64,000 nucleotides of DNA, taken from contig NW_023503409.1 in the NCBI RefSeq assembly GCF_014529535.1, positions 1,984,390 through 2,048,389 on the forward strand, read 5' to 3'. This stretch comes from Bradysia coprophila (lineage: Eukaryota; Arthropoda; Insecta; Diptera; Sciaridae). The translations under genes were made by a program, and so were the position numbers. Below the pieces are notes generated by a model. That model made no database searches. It had not been told where the DNA came from and was given only the letters and a program-made list of their open reading frames with translations. Each line of letters begins with the position of its first letter. The first letter of the stretch is position 1. Shown here in pieces: positions 40,336 through 50,731 of this stretch.

Positions 40336-41280
40336 GATGGATATATATATTCACTTGGTGCTTCTTTTTTTCGTTTCTTTTTACGATTCGATGTTATTGC
40401 GATTAAAAGAATTATTTATTTGATACAGTTACCTGATCGGTTGATACCTTTTTGTATTTAAATTTAAAGTGTGATTTGGTTTTTGTGAATATACGGGAAA
40501 TTTTGTCTGTACCAAGGCATATGTTTTATGAATAAATCCGTTGAAATATATATGAAGAAACCGTTGGCAGTACAAGTTTAAGTTATTATTTTCTTCAGGA
40601 TCGAAATCAATAGAAAAAGATATTCGCTGTGGGCCCACTCAAAACATCGAATATTAATTTTCAGTTTATTGAATATCATGTCTTACACAACTTACACACC
40701 TACGTAGCCTCCAATCAGTTTCACAATAAAGAACGAAAGGGTAATTTGTACTGTCTGTTAACCATTTCTAGGGAAACGAATGGACCAATAAATTGGAAGC
40801 CATATGTAACTCGCTGCTCGCATTTAGTTGGTGATTAGAAAACCATTCAAAACCAATGCGAAACTACATTCATCTTTTAGATGAGGTAATTCTTTCGTAT
40901 GTATCATAATGTTTTGTCTGTTTAGATACATGCATTTTCTACAACGCGTTTCTACGACTCGAAGAAATAGCATAACATCTAGAAATGTACTTATTCTACA
41001 GGAAACTTACGCTGCCACAGGCTGATTAATTTATTTCAACAGAAGTTGTAGATCGTACAATTACAATGGCTTAACGAATATAATGATTTGTTTACTAAAC
41101 ATTGAAGAAGATCTTTCGGAAGTCATAAACGGCGTCAATTCATTTTTTTATGCCAATAACTAGGCACAGATAGATTTGTATAATTTTTTTGGTTACGTTA
41201 GCTTGTCAGCAACTTTAGTCTGATTTATTTAGGCAACCAGACAATAGTTGATATAAATTACTTGAATAATAAGAAACGAG
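40336..41280. other. No gene seen
   Basis: AT-rich spacer between the foldback-like element and the LTR compound. Confidence 0.5.
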
Positions 41281-41285
41281 ATAAT

Positions 41286-41489
41286 TGTTGAGAATTGTAT
41301 CTCACATTCACTCGTGGAAATCCTAATCTAGACGGCCATTAGAATGAATCACATCAGAGTACACACGAACGGAGAAAAGAAAGAAAAAGTCAGTTACAAT
41401 TGTACGATCGATCAAATAAAGACGTGTTTCCGGGGACAACATCCCCAAGTCTCAGTATTTCATTGTAGTGAAACGTAGAATTCTCAACA
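41286..41489 (+). repeat. LTR, forward copy
   Basis: Begins TGTTGAGAATTG and ends GAATTCTCAACA. AAATAAAG at about 41416 fits a poly(A) signal in this orientation, followed by a GGGGACAACATCCCC hairpin. As far as I can read it is identical to the other two copies. Confidence 0.92.
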
Positions 41490-42073
41490 AGTGGCGCAGC
41501 CTGAAAAAAAGCAAAATAGTGAAAAGCTAAAAAGAAAAAAAAAAACAGTGACGGCTATAGTTTTGTGTGGATGTCAATGAAAAAACAAATCGGCGAAAAG
41601 TTGCAACATGAAAGGAAAAGTGTCGAGTTTTCCGAGCGAAGAAATAGAATCTAGATGGAAAAATTCTACACGCTTCGTTCGAACGCAAAGTTACGGTGAA
41701 GTGACGAAGATTGCATTTGGCGAACCGTTTGTTTTCCTCAAAGTGGTCATGGACGTAATTTACAGATCAAAGACCCTGCTATTGAGCACTCGAATCAGTC
41801 GTTGACTTGCAAATAATCCATCATTCAGTTGAACCAATATGAATCAGAATTTGGTAAAATTCAACAGCTGCTGTGAAGGTTGAAACGATCGGTAAATGAA
41901 TCCTACCACCCAATGAATCGTTAAAGTAAAAAGTCATAAAACCGTTGCGTACGGAGAACGCAATCAGAGTCGATCCAAGTTTGGAAGCGAAAAATCAGCA
42001 TTTTGGTGGAATTCGTCCACAAAACCACACAATGCATCGTTTGATTGGACCCTTGTTGGAGTCGTTTGCATTT
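41490..42073 (+). other. 584-bp internal segment A of the LTR compound
   Basis: Starts with the primer-binding-site-like AGTGGCGCAGCCTGAA, then an A-rich leader. An ATG at 41608 opens a 65-codon frame (MKGKVSSFPSEEIESRWKNS...), which might be the start of a gag-like protein or chance. After the first 16 bases it does not resemble segment B. It has no polypurine tract before the middle LTR. Confidence 0.6.
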
Positions 42074-42277
42074 TGTTGAGAATTCTACGTTTCACTACAA
42101 TGAAATACTGAGACTTGGGGATGTTGTCCCCGGAAACACGTCTTTATTTGATCGATCGTACAATTGTAACTGACTTTTTCTTTCTTTTCTCCGTTCGTGT
42201 GTACTCTGATGTGATTCATTCTAATGGCCGTCTAGATTAGGATTTCCACGAGTGAATGTGAGATACAATTCTCAACA
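42074..42277 (-). repeat. LTR, middle copy (3' LTR of the minus-strand unit)
   Basis: Reverse complement of the forward copy, 204 bp. On the minus strand it is preceded by the purine-rich tract AAGGTGGGAGTA, as expected for a 3' LTR. Confidence 0.92.
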
Positions 42278-44600
42278 TACTCCCACCTTGACCTTCCATA
42301 ACCTTGTTATTGAGGTCAACCAAATCTGATTCCAAAATGTTCGCTTCCTCAACATACTTCCATGTTCCTCGCTTTTTCGTTGTTACCACTGCGGTACTGT
42401 CTTCATTGAATGCTGCACTGAATCCTGATTTCTTTCTGTTATTGCATGCTGCCAAATTTTCTTGTCGATATTACTGCCAGTCCGATACTGACCAATTTCA
42501 ATGCAGATTTATTGTCGACATTACTGTCAGTCCGATACTGACCAATTCCGATTGAGAGCTTTCCTCGTCACAGTTGCCAGTTACTTCGCTACTGACCAAA
42601 ACAATCCATGAAATTTTACTAGCTCTTTCGTTGAATGTGCTGTGTTTCATCCGATGTCGACCACTGCGGCTCGACCATTCACCCATTGCGTGAATTCGCG
42701 CTTCTAATTTGATGGCGACCACTACGGTTCGGCCATCATTTAGCGTGCGTAATGTATCGTTACACTTCTCTTGCTGTCGACCACTGTGACTCGACCATGT
42801 ACTACCACGTGAATTTCGAATTTGTGTGTATTTATCGTCGACCACTACTGTCCGACCATCCATTAGAGCCTGAATAATGTCGCTGTTAATTCATCGATTC
42901 ACTACGGCTCAACCATCTTTGACTTGTCCATTGCTTTAGTGCGTTTCCATTTCGATGTCGTCCCCTTCGGCTCGACGATCATTTGCGTACGAAATTTCAC
43001 TTCCATTACGATGCTTCGAATCGAATCTCTCGTTCCTCGAGTCGTCAGAACTCAAAATATTTTACTTTTGTCTGTAATTAGTGGTTGCAATGTCCGTCGT
43101 AAGATTTCATTCGCCACTGTTGCCAGTCGGCCACTGACCAATTCCGATGTTAATCTTCACCATTAGATGTTGCGTTACTGTCTGCAATCGATCCAACAAA
43201 TTCCGACCTTTTTTCCGTTCTATCATTGGATGCTGTGCCATTCCTCCATTGGCCAAACAAATTCAGGTGTTGCGCGTCTTCTTATGTTGCTAATCCGACC
43301 CGACTATCTTTTATGTAAACTTCGTTTCTTCACTGTTGCCCGTCCGCCACCGATCAAATCAATTGATATTTCAGTTGTTGATGTGATGTTACCAGTCCAA
43401 TCATCTTCGATGTCGACTCGTTTCTGAGACGTTACTAGTCCTCCACTAGCTTAAGTCGATATGAAACCTCACTTGCTACCAAGGGTGTGACACTATTCAG
43501 GCTATTCACATATATTTTCTGGCGAAGTGTCTAGGGTGTGCTTGCTACCACGTTGGACCTTTTACTGATGATTTCTTTTACGTCTTCCTGCTCATTTACG
43601 TTGGTTAAATTCTGTAGAGTTTCACTGTTACTCTCCTTGCTGATCCACTTATTGCCGTTCTTCCCTCTGAAATTCAAACTCTTTGCACATAGTAGTTCGC
43701 TACTATTGTCTACCTGTTCGTAGCGCCACGAATAATATTGTCAGCTCCGGTCAACCAAATTCTCATCGCGTCAATGACCAACTGAATGTTGCGTCCAATA
43801 GCCAACCAAATATCAGCAATGTTGCGCCCAATGACCAACCAATTCGTCGTGTTGCGTCCAATGACCAACCGAATATCTCAGCGATGTTGCGCCCAATGAC
43901 CAACCAATTCGTCGTGTTGCGTCCAATGACCAACCGAATTGCCATGTTGCGTCTAATGGCCAACCAATTTGTACTGTACTTCAATTTCAATTTGTGGCAG
44001 TTGAGGAAAAACTCCCACCGTCCAATTTGTATCGTCAGCCGAATCTGATGGATTATTTCGTCTCAATTCTGACCGAACCGAGTTTGATGTTGAATTTCTG
44101 GAGGTTGCCAAGTCGCTCACTTAACTTGAATTCATCGATTTGGCATGTGGACGATGCCTTTTTCGTTATCCTTTCTCAGCACATCACTGACCAAACGTCA
44201 TCCACTACTGCCAAAACCAATATTCGACAAAGCATCTCTAGTTTTTCTCTTGCTTACTCCACTACGACCTTGCAATATTGCATCATCGGATGCTACTAGT
44301 CCGATCACATGCTCCTACCGTTGCATTTTCTTACTTTTTCTTTACGCTCTCTCAGAATGGTACGCCAGTATTCGTTCGCTACGATTAATATTAAGTCCAT
44401 TGCAGTTCCAACCAAAATCTCATATAGCCAATGCGTCTGGTAAGAATAAATTTCGAGGTTTCTTGAAAGAATATTTACCGCCTGTGCCCAATCCACACTC
44501 CGGTGAGCTGACTCCGGCCACATCCCCGGCAAATATCTTACCTCTACTCTTTATCTGACTTTTACCAACAATTCATCCATTTCCTTCAGGCTGCGCCACT
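42278..44600 (-). other. 2.3-kb internal segment B, non-autonomous (no pol genes)
   Basis: On the minus strand it runs from a primer-binding-site-like AGTGGCGCAGCCTGAA at 44600 to a polypurine tract at 42278. Only short frames occur, none with retroelement domains. Much of it is diverged repeat: modules of CGACCACT...CTCGACCAT between about 42650 and 42990, and CCAATGACCAACC at 43828, 43858, 43893 and 43923. This resembles a LARD-type element carried by an autonomous relative elsewhere. Confidence 0.65.
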
Positions 44601-44804
44601 TGTTGAGAATTCTACGTTTCACTACAATGAAATACTGAGACTTGGGGATGTTGTCCCCGGAAACACGTCTTTATTTGATCGATCGTACAATTGTAACTGA
44701 CTTTTTCTTTCTTTTCTCCGTTCGTGTGTACTCTGATGTGATTCATTCTAATGGCCGTCTAGATTAGGATTTCCACGAGTGAATGTGAGATACAATTCTC
44801 AACA
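44601..44804 (-). repeat. LTR, right copy (5' LTR of the minus-strand unit)
   Basis: 204 bp in reverse orientation, reading the same as the middle copy. It is followed directly by the ATAAT target duplication. Confidence 0.92.
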
Positions 44805-44809
44805 ATAAT

Positions 44810-45335
44810 AGTGATGACATTGCGATGTTTGCTTATAATTGGAAGTTGACGCAACTTTTCCAATTATTTATAAAACGTAAGTTTCACGTCGACTTATAAT
44901 AATAGGTCACAATCGGAATCACTCTTCGATTTCGTTTCTTCTCAATTTTTTTTTTTCTGTAGCTGACTACATTTTTGAACATTTTCTGTTCACCAGTCGT
45001 CACAATTATTCATGATCTAAACTTTTACATCATTATCTCTCAGTCAGTTCATACATACATTTCATACACTGAAGCCTCTTTGCTGAACTATCTCCTCAAA
45101 TAAATGTAAAACAACCACTACTCGTTGAAGCTAACGGTTTTTTTTAAATTATTTTGCGCGAAAATTTAATGTAAACTAGACTACGTTTACTTTTTTAGTT
45201 CGTCTTGTCATTTCTATTTTAAAGGTTGGTTACATTGGAATTGTGAATGTCATAACATAACCTGTGTGTCTCAATGTTTGTAGTAAAACTCCTCACTTGT
45301 TCATGCAATTTTTAAATAATTTTTCTTGCACTTAA
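44810..45335. other. Upstream region of Ctu1
   Basis: AT-rich non-coding sequence that should include the Ctu1 promoter and leader. I do not see a clear TATA box or initiator. Confidence 0.45.
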
Positions 45336-46699
45336 ATGCCTGTGATTTGTTCGGGAAAATGCGGAAGGAAAGCCGTGATGAAAGTAATTGTCAATTTCTT
45401 AAAAAATCTAATCGAAAAATGTGTTAATGGAAATCTGTGTTTACATGCGAGGATACCATACTCAGAACCAGAATTAAAATTAGAATCATTTGCATTTCAG
45501 CGTCCGAAAACCGGCCATGCACTGTGCAAAGAATGTTTTTTCCATTGCTTCGAATCCGAGATTCACAACACCATCACACAAAATGTTTTATTCAATCGAG
45601 GTGATGTCGTGGCTATTGCGGCCAGTGGAGGCAAGGATTCCACTGTACTTGGCTATGTGATGAAATTGTTGAATGAACGTTTCGATTACGGTTTAAACTT
45701 GGTGCTGCTTTCCATTGATGAAGGCATTCCAGGTCAGAATATTTACTGAGCCTTTGACTGAATTGTCATAAAATTAATCGTTTCTTTGTACTTGTTCCCA
45801 GGCTACAGAGATGACAGTTTGGAAACAGTTAAACAGAACCGTGATGACTACGAAATGAAATTGAAAATTCTATCGTATCAGGAGTTGTATGGTTGGACGA
45901 TGGAGAAAATTGTAAAAGAAATTGGCCGAAAGAATAATTGCACATTCTGCGGTGTTTTCCGACGTCAAGCTCTCGATCGTGGTAAGTAATTCCCGTACAA
46001 ACATCAATAATTCAATCTATGAACGCGGATTTTCTCCCTTTCCAGGCGCACAGCAATTAAAAGTTGATAGCATAGCCACTGGTCACAATGCCGATGACAT
46101 TGCTGAAACTGTGATCATGAATATTCTTCGAGGGGACACAGCTCGGCTTCGACGCTGTACCAACATTCGAACTGAAGGCGAAGATTCAATTCCGCGAGTT
46201 AAGCCGTTAAAGTACACTTACGAAAAGGAGATTGTTATGTACGCACACTTTAAGAAATTGGTTTACTTTTCCACTGAATGTACGTTCGCACCGAATGCGT
46301 ATCGTGGTCATGCAAGGAAGTATTTGAAAGATTTGGAAAAGATTCGACCATCCGTTATTATGGACATTATACATTCAGGTAAATTGCGACTCTGAGGTCA
46401 GATGGGCCAAGTTTCACCTCTATCTATTCTTCCATTCTTGTTCTAAACTCATAACAATTTCAGGTGAACAGTTACGATTCAAAGACACTGTAAAAAAGCC
46501 GATTCGAGGTACTTGTGATCGTTGTGGTTTCGTTTCTTCGCAACAACCGTGTAAGGCATGCGTTCTGCTCGAAGGTCTAAATCGGGGACTACCAAAATTA
46601 GGCATTGGTAAGAAGTCGAAAGGAGATCGGATGATAGCTGAACAAGAACGCGAATTAGCGATTCGTGAACGTGCGCAGTTAGTTAAGAATGATTTTTAA
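45336..46699 (+). CDS. Ctu1: Cytoplasmic tRNA 2-thiolation protein 1 (Ctu1/Ncs6)
   Basis: Five exons (45336-45383, 45501-45732, 45802-45981, 46046-46378, 46464-46699) give 342 residues, the usual family length. Ctu1 with Ctu2 thiolates wobble U34 of tRNA Lys, Glu and Gln in the cytosol, taking sulfur from Urm1. The N-terminal zinc site is C5, C9, C25, C28. The PP-loop ATP site SGGKDST is at 58-64. The catalytic CTFC is at 140-143, and [11 protein letters not shown] follows in exon 4. A C-terminal Cys cluster (CDRCGF...PCKAC) completes the second zinc site. All key residues are intact. The first intron (117 nt) has no in-frame stop, so its retention would keep the frame. The neighbour downstream is convergent. 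Identity is secure. Confidence 0.97.
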
Positions 46700-48184
46700 G
46701 TGAGTCGTAGAAGTCGAATATTTTGTAATTGAAAAAACAAAGTGAAAATGGAAACACAATTTTAGAGGAAAATTATTAAAAAGTTTCTGGAATTTCGTTT
46801 TAAAAAAATCTTTTAGGAAATTATCGTTTCGTCATATTTCATAGCTTACCGTAATACACATTTGCAATGCAAGTAACATAAGTAGATCAAAATTGTACGC
46901 TACAGTCGAAGAAAAATAAGAAACTGGCAATTACAATCCAATCAATGCTATTTATCCCACATGCATTATAACTTTTGTAAATCGCACGTGGATTAAATAA
47001 CATCGTTTGGATTGTATTTGTTGAAAAAACCGAAATCTATTTTTCTTCGACTGTAGTCCATCGCTTAATTTAGGAAAATTGATTTGATAAATATATTCCA
47101 AAACTTGTTAAAATTTGCCACAAATCTTTTTCACCAAATTTTGGGAAATCTTATCAAAATCAAAATAAATTATTTTCCAAAAATAGGCTCTGGCACTTGA
47201 TAAACTAAAATTTTCTAATTTACCCACAGACAGGTTTAATGTGTGCCACCAAACGCGAGGTTAACAATTGCGCAAGAAGCCATGAATAAATTCTAGTTGT
47301 AATCGAATGTGCGATTACTTCAGTCGTTAAGTAAATTACAATTTATTCCCGTTGCGACCTAAAGAATATTCCAGTGATTTGGGATCTAGGAGCGGAATAC
47401 AATTCCACTAGTAAAAACAACAATGTGCAACAATGACATTTACGTAAGTTACTATATTCTACGACGAATTGCGGAATTGAAAGTTACTGCAATTATCATC
47501 ATGAATCAACGAGATGATCTCAGTAAATACTATAATTATAACTATTCCTAATGGAATGTCACAAACATTTTAAGAACGGTTAGAATCAACGCACTCCAAG
47601 CACAAAATAAGAGGCCAAATGACCGTTAAAAAAAATCTGTTATTGGAGTCCGTTATTAGAATAGAAATCTCTGTAGGAAGACCAACCAAATCAATCAATG
47701 AACGATTTGAGATCTGTTCCGCAGGCGTAGGCTGAAAATTCGTCTTATCCGGTCTCACTGTTTTTCAAAAAAGAAACCTTGCAGCGTCGCTCTGGCCGCA
47801 AAGATTATTAACTTTTTTTTAGTCCCTAGGACGGAATCAATTACAGTCCGCGACTTTGAATTAAGTGACGCATTTCAACTGATCGACTTCTACAAACAAA
47901 TATGTGTTTACGTCTTTAAACGGTTTTACCACCATTATGCGCATGTGTGTACGTACATACATTGTTCATCCGTTAGCAATCATTAGCACATTCATTAGCA
48001 CATTCGTATGATTGGATCACCTGAAACAAAAATGCGTCAGTTATTTCAAAGCCGTCGGCTGTATGACAAGAAAAGTGGAAAATCGATTTATCATAGTGTC
48101 TATTTTAGAACGAGAGTCTGGACTGAATTCCACAGCAGGAAAATAAAGTGTGTATTTCACATGCTTCGAGTTGAAAAGAGTTAG
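46700..48184. other. Intergenic region between Ctu1 and the GNAT gene
   Basis: Non-coding 3' regions of two convergent genes, with one MITE at 46903. No other gene seen. Confidence 0.5.
46903..47053. mobile_element. Tc1/mariner-type MITE, about 150 bp
   Basis: Ends CAGTCGAAGAAAAATA and TATTTTTCTTCGACTG are perfect inverted repeats flanked by TA on both sides. Weaker pairing continues inward (ACAATCCAA...TTGGATTGT). Confidence 0.85.
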
Positions 48185-48190
48185 TTTATT
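48185..48190 (-). promoter_or_regulatory. Poly(A) signal AATAAA of the GNAT gene
   Basis: A minus-strand AATAAA lying 41 bases past the GNAT stop codon. It suggests the intronless gene is a processed host transcript unit. Confidence 0.55.
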
Positions 48191-48230
48191 TGAAAATAAC
48201 TAATTTACGTTTTTTGTAAAATGTGGATCA

Positions 48231-48755
48231 CTACAAACTGAGTTGAAACAACAAGTCTCTATCAATGGTACTACCAACTGCAAAATGGTGATATCCCACC
48301 TCTTGAAAGCCGTATTTTCGATAAAACTTTTGTGCACGATGATTATTTTCCCAGACACCCAACCACGCAACATTGATTTTCGATTCTTTCAAAATCTCCA
48401 TGACCCGATCCATTAACAATTGGGCTATTCCTCTCCCAATAAATGATTGACTGACATAGAAGCGCCATATTTCTGCAACTGGGTCTGTACCCACGATTTG
48501 CTCTTCCCGACTACCAAACCTAATCATGCAGTAGGCAATAACACGTTCATCAGTCACAACTAGAAGTGTCTTATAATCGGGATTTTCCAGTTCACTCAGT
48601 TGCAGTTGCTCGGTATAATTGCGTTCGATGAACTCTTCCATATCATTTGGTGAATATAGGTGAGCGAATGTATCGCGAAATGTTTCAACTGCTAACACAC
48701 TCAATGCTTTTGCATCTGATTTCATTCCCTCGCGAACTTGAAAATTGTCCGACAT
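48231..48755 (-). CDS. GNAT-family N-acetyltransferase, PaiA-like, intronless
   Basis: A single exon of 174 residues, full length for a one-domain GNAT. It should transfer acetyl from acetyl-CoA to an amine; the substrate is unknown. The acetyl-CoA motif lies at about 97-125, with IGRGIA at 106-111 in the place of the usual Q/R-x-x-G-x-G/A (Ile replaces Q/R). WLGVWENN (131-138) and KFYRKYGF (143-150) give the usual beta5 and C-terminal Asn and Tyr positions. The ending, FAVGSTIDRDLLF, closely follows the bacterial PaiA (polyamine acetyltransferase) pattern. No intron and this bacterial-like architecture make horizontal origin plausible, although its base composition is not clearly different from neighbouring genes. 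The family is secure; donor and substrate are inference. Confidence 0.9.
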   Translation of the reverse strand: MSDNFQVREGMKSDAKALSVLAVETFRDTFAHLYSPNDMEEFIERNYTEQLQLSELENPDYKTLLVVTDERVIAYCMIRFGSREEQIVGTDPVAEIWRFYVSQSFIGRGIAQLLMDRVMEILKESKINVAWLGVWENNHRAQKFYRKYGFQEVGYHHFAVGSTIDRDLLFQLSL

Positions 48756-49305
48756 TATTTCGACTGTGTAGTATATCCGTTTTGTTGTGAATCAACCGAA
48801 ATTTTAAAATTTATATTAATTCTTTTCCCGGTATCCGACTGGACCTGGCGATGATAAACAAAAAATAATGTCTTGTCGAATACTCTTATCTCAGTGGTGA
48901 TTTGATTTATCTCGTTTAACCAATTTAAACACAATCATCCGATAAGCTTTATTTCACACTATTACGCTCATGTGTGTACTCGCTGCAGTCACATATACCT
49001 ATAAGTAAGTGGTGGATCCAGAAACCTATAGTGAGAGGTCTGACGAAAGAAATTATAAGAAATTCCGTAATGAAATACATCTACAGATACTCTTAGGCAC
49101 AGCGTGTGGGAATGTGCCTGGATGGAATATGATACTATCCGAACACTTTTTTATTTTGATGCAAAGACCATTCAAAATAAAAAATTTAAAACAATTGTGC
49201 GTAGATTTTTTCCTCATTGCTACTAAAAAAAACGAGAATTATGAGTTCCTGTGAATTCTAATGTAAAACCAAAAAATTTTAACTTTTTTTATTTAGTGAA
49301 ACATA

Positions 49306-49455
49306 CAGCCAAGGACAGTCAAAAAAGAGTATTTTTATGATTTTCGTGTTTATCGATTTCAGCTGTTTTAACAATACAAATTACAATGGCAAAACAGCTG
49401 AAATCGATGAAACACGTATAGAATAAAAATGCACTTTTTTGACTGTCCCAGGCTG
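49306..49455. mobile_element. Tc1/mariner-type MITE, 150 bp
   Basis: Ends CAGCC(AA)GGACAGTCAAAAAA and its near complement TTTTTTGACTGTCCCAGGCTG, flanked by TA at 49304 and 49456. A second inner palindrome pairs ATCGATTTCAGCTGTTTT with AAAACAGCTGAAATCGAT, so the element folds almost completely. Confidence 0.85.
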
Positions 49456-49616
49456 TACTAGAAAGTGAAACATTTTTGCTCATAATGTCCACAGCTGGGC
49501 TGAACTAGCAACCTCTTGTTGCTCCTAAAAAACATTTATCACTCGGTGACAACTTTTCTTCTTTAACTTACTTGAAAAAAAAATTCGTAATTCAGAAACT
49601 TTCGTTTCTCAACTCG

Positions 49617-49850
49617 GTGACGAAAACTGAAACTTTCGTATGCTTTTTTTAGAAAAACTTTGTATAATACACAATATGTATTATCACACTCGGATTGCGG
49701 CTTTGAGTGACAATCTACACATTTAGTGTCTAAAAAAAAACTATTTATCGTTCGGTGGTCTAAATAAATAACTATTTCACTCGAGGCGTGACTTGAGGAG
49801 TTATACAAAGTTTTTCTCAATAATAACAACGAAAACTTTACTTTTCGTCA
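49617..49850. mobile_element. Diverged foldback MITE
   Basis: GTGACGAAAACTGAAACTTT near 49617 pairs imperfectly with the sequence ending TTTTCGTCAC at about 49850. AGAAAAACTTTGTATAA (about 49651) pairs closely with TTATACAAAGTTTTTCT (about 49800). No target duplication is obvious. Confidence 0.55.
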
Positions 49851-50536
49851 CAGAATCGGGAAAAATCTTTAAAGTAAGATTACGAAAAAAAACCTTGGGA
49901 AAGTCCCGTTATCCCTTCTTGTCAAAATAACAAATCGTTATAAAGCTGTGTCGTATAGTTGTCCAGAGTGTTATAGTGTAGAATTGTAAAATTTTCAAAC
50001 TGAATAAACATACCTACCTATCCGCTGATTTTTTACATTTCACATTATGAATTCCGCAAAAAGACGTTTTTTTTGCATTTCAAGTAATGCGCACAAAAAA
50101 ATGTTGTAAAACCACAAGAACAGATAGAGTCGATGGACAGGTTAACGTTTCATCGCGTTGTATCGTTACTCATTTCTTCAAAAGCGATGGGTCATTCCAT
50201 CCCAACTGTAATTTATACGAGCAAAGTCTTTGTCTTAATTTCAAATTAGTTCGCGCTGCCATTGGCTCTCACGGCTCTCAATTCCAACAACGAAATTGAC
50301 GTAAAATGGAAATTTACATCGAAAGTTTACATCATCTAATGTCATGTCCGTCAGTCCATCACGAGCGCCTTTTGTGATGTCATTCTGCATTGAATATTAT
50401 AAGAAATTTTAGCAAATTTGACCATTTTAGAGTGTTTAGTGTGTGAAATTAATAAACAGTACATCCAAATAAAGTGATCCATACTAAATACCGCATACCA
50501 AATCAAAACAATAAACACAATTTCGGTGTGCAAAAA

Positions 50537-50545
50537 ATTGGCGCG
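50537..50545. promoter_or_regulatory. E2F-like site upstream of Rbf
   Basis: ATTGGCGCG, close to the E2F consensus TTTSGCGC, about 190 bases before the start codon. It is repeated exactly at 50629. Confidence 0.45.
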
Positions 50546-50628
50546 TAATCGCGTTAGTGCTTTGAAGCGTCCATTTATTTTTTTATCTAACCAAACCAAA
50601 ACCGCATTAGGAAAACAAAATATTTTCT

Positions 50629-50637
50629 ATTGGCGCG
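50629..50637. promoter_or_regulatory. Second E2F-like site upstream of Rbf
   Basis: A second ATTGGCGCG, 92 bases from the first and about 95 bases before the ATG. Paired sites of this type fit E2F/Rb feedback on an Rb-family promoter, but binding is inferred only from sequence. Confidence 0.45.
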
Positions 50638-50731
50638 GAATAGAGTGCTACAGAATAGTCCATGTGCAAAGGCAACCCAAATAAAATTTAATTTCTTTGA
50701 TCGGGATTTTGCGAACAACAAGAAATTCAAA

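Larger units (their letters stand above)
41286..44804. mobile_element. LTR-retroelement compound with inverted outer LTRs
   Basis: Three 204-bp LTRs are present: 41286-41489 in forward orientation, and 42074-42277 and 44601-44804 in reverse. The whole compound is flanked by ATAAT on both sides (41281-41285 and 44805-44809), a 5-bp target duplication. The 5 bp left of the middle LTR (CATTT) do not match, so the right-hand two-LTR unit did not insert separately. Both outer LTRs are followed inward by AGTGGCGCAGCCTGAA, a primer-binding-site-like sequence starting TGGCGCAGCC. No reverse transcriptase, integrase or protease is readable, so the compound is non-autonomous. Superfamily is undetermined. 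Confidence 0.85.
48756..50731. other. Divergent intergenic region between GNAT and Rbf
   Basis: Holds the promoters of two divergent genes, two MITE-like elements (49306 and 49617) and two E2F-like sites near the Rbf start. No further gene is seen. Confidence 0.5.

Noticed and set aside
42304..44558. Several plus-strand open frames of 70-137 codons
   Set aside because: They lie antisense to the LTR unit's transcription direction, are repetitive, and show no retroelement domain.
50630..50731. N-terminal extension of Rbf
   Set aside because: The frame is open upstream of 50732 but there is no ATG; the apparent start is a TTG. The ATG at 50732 has a good context.
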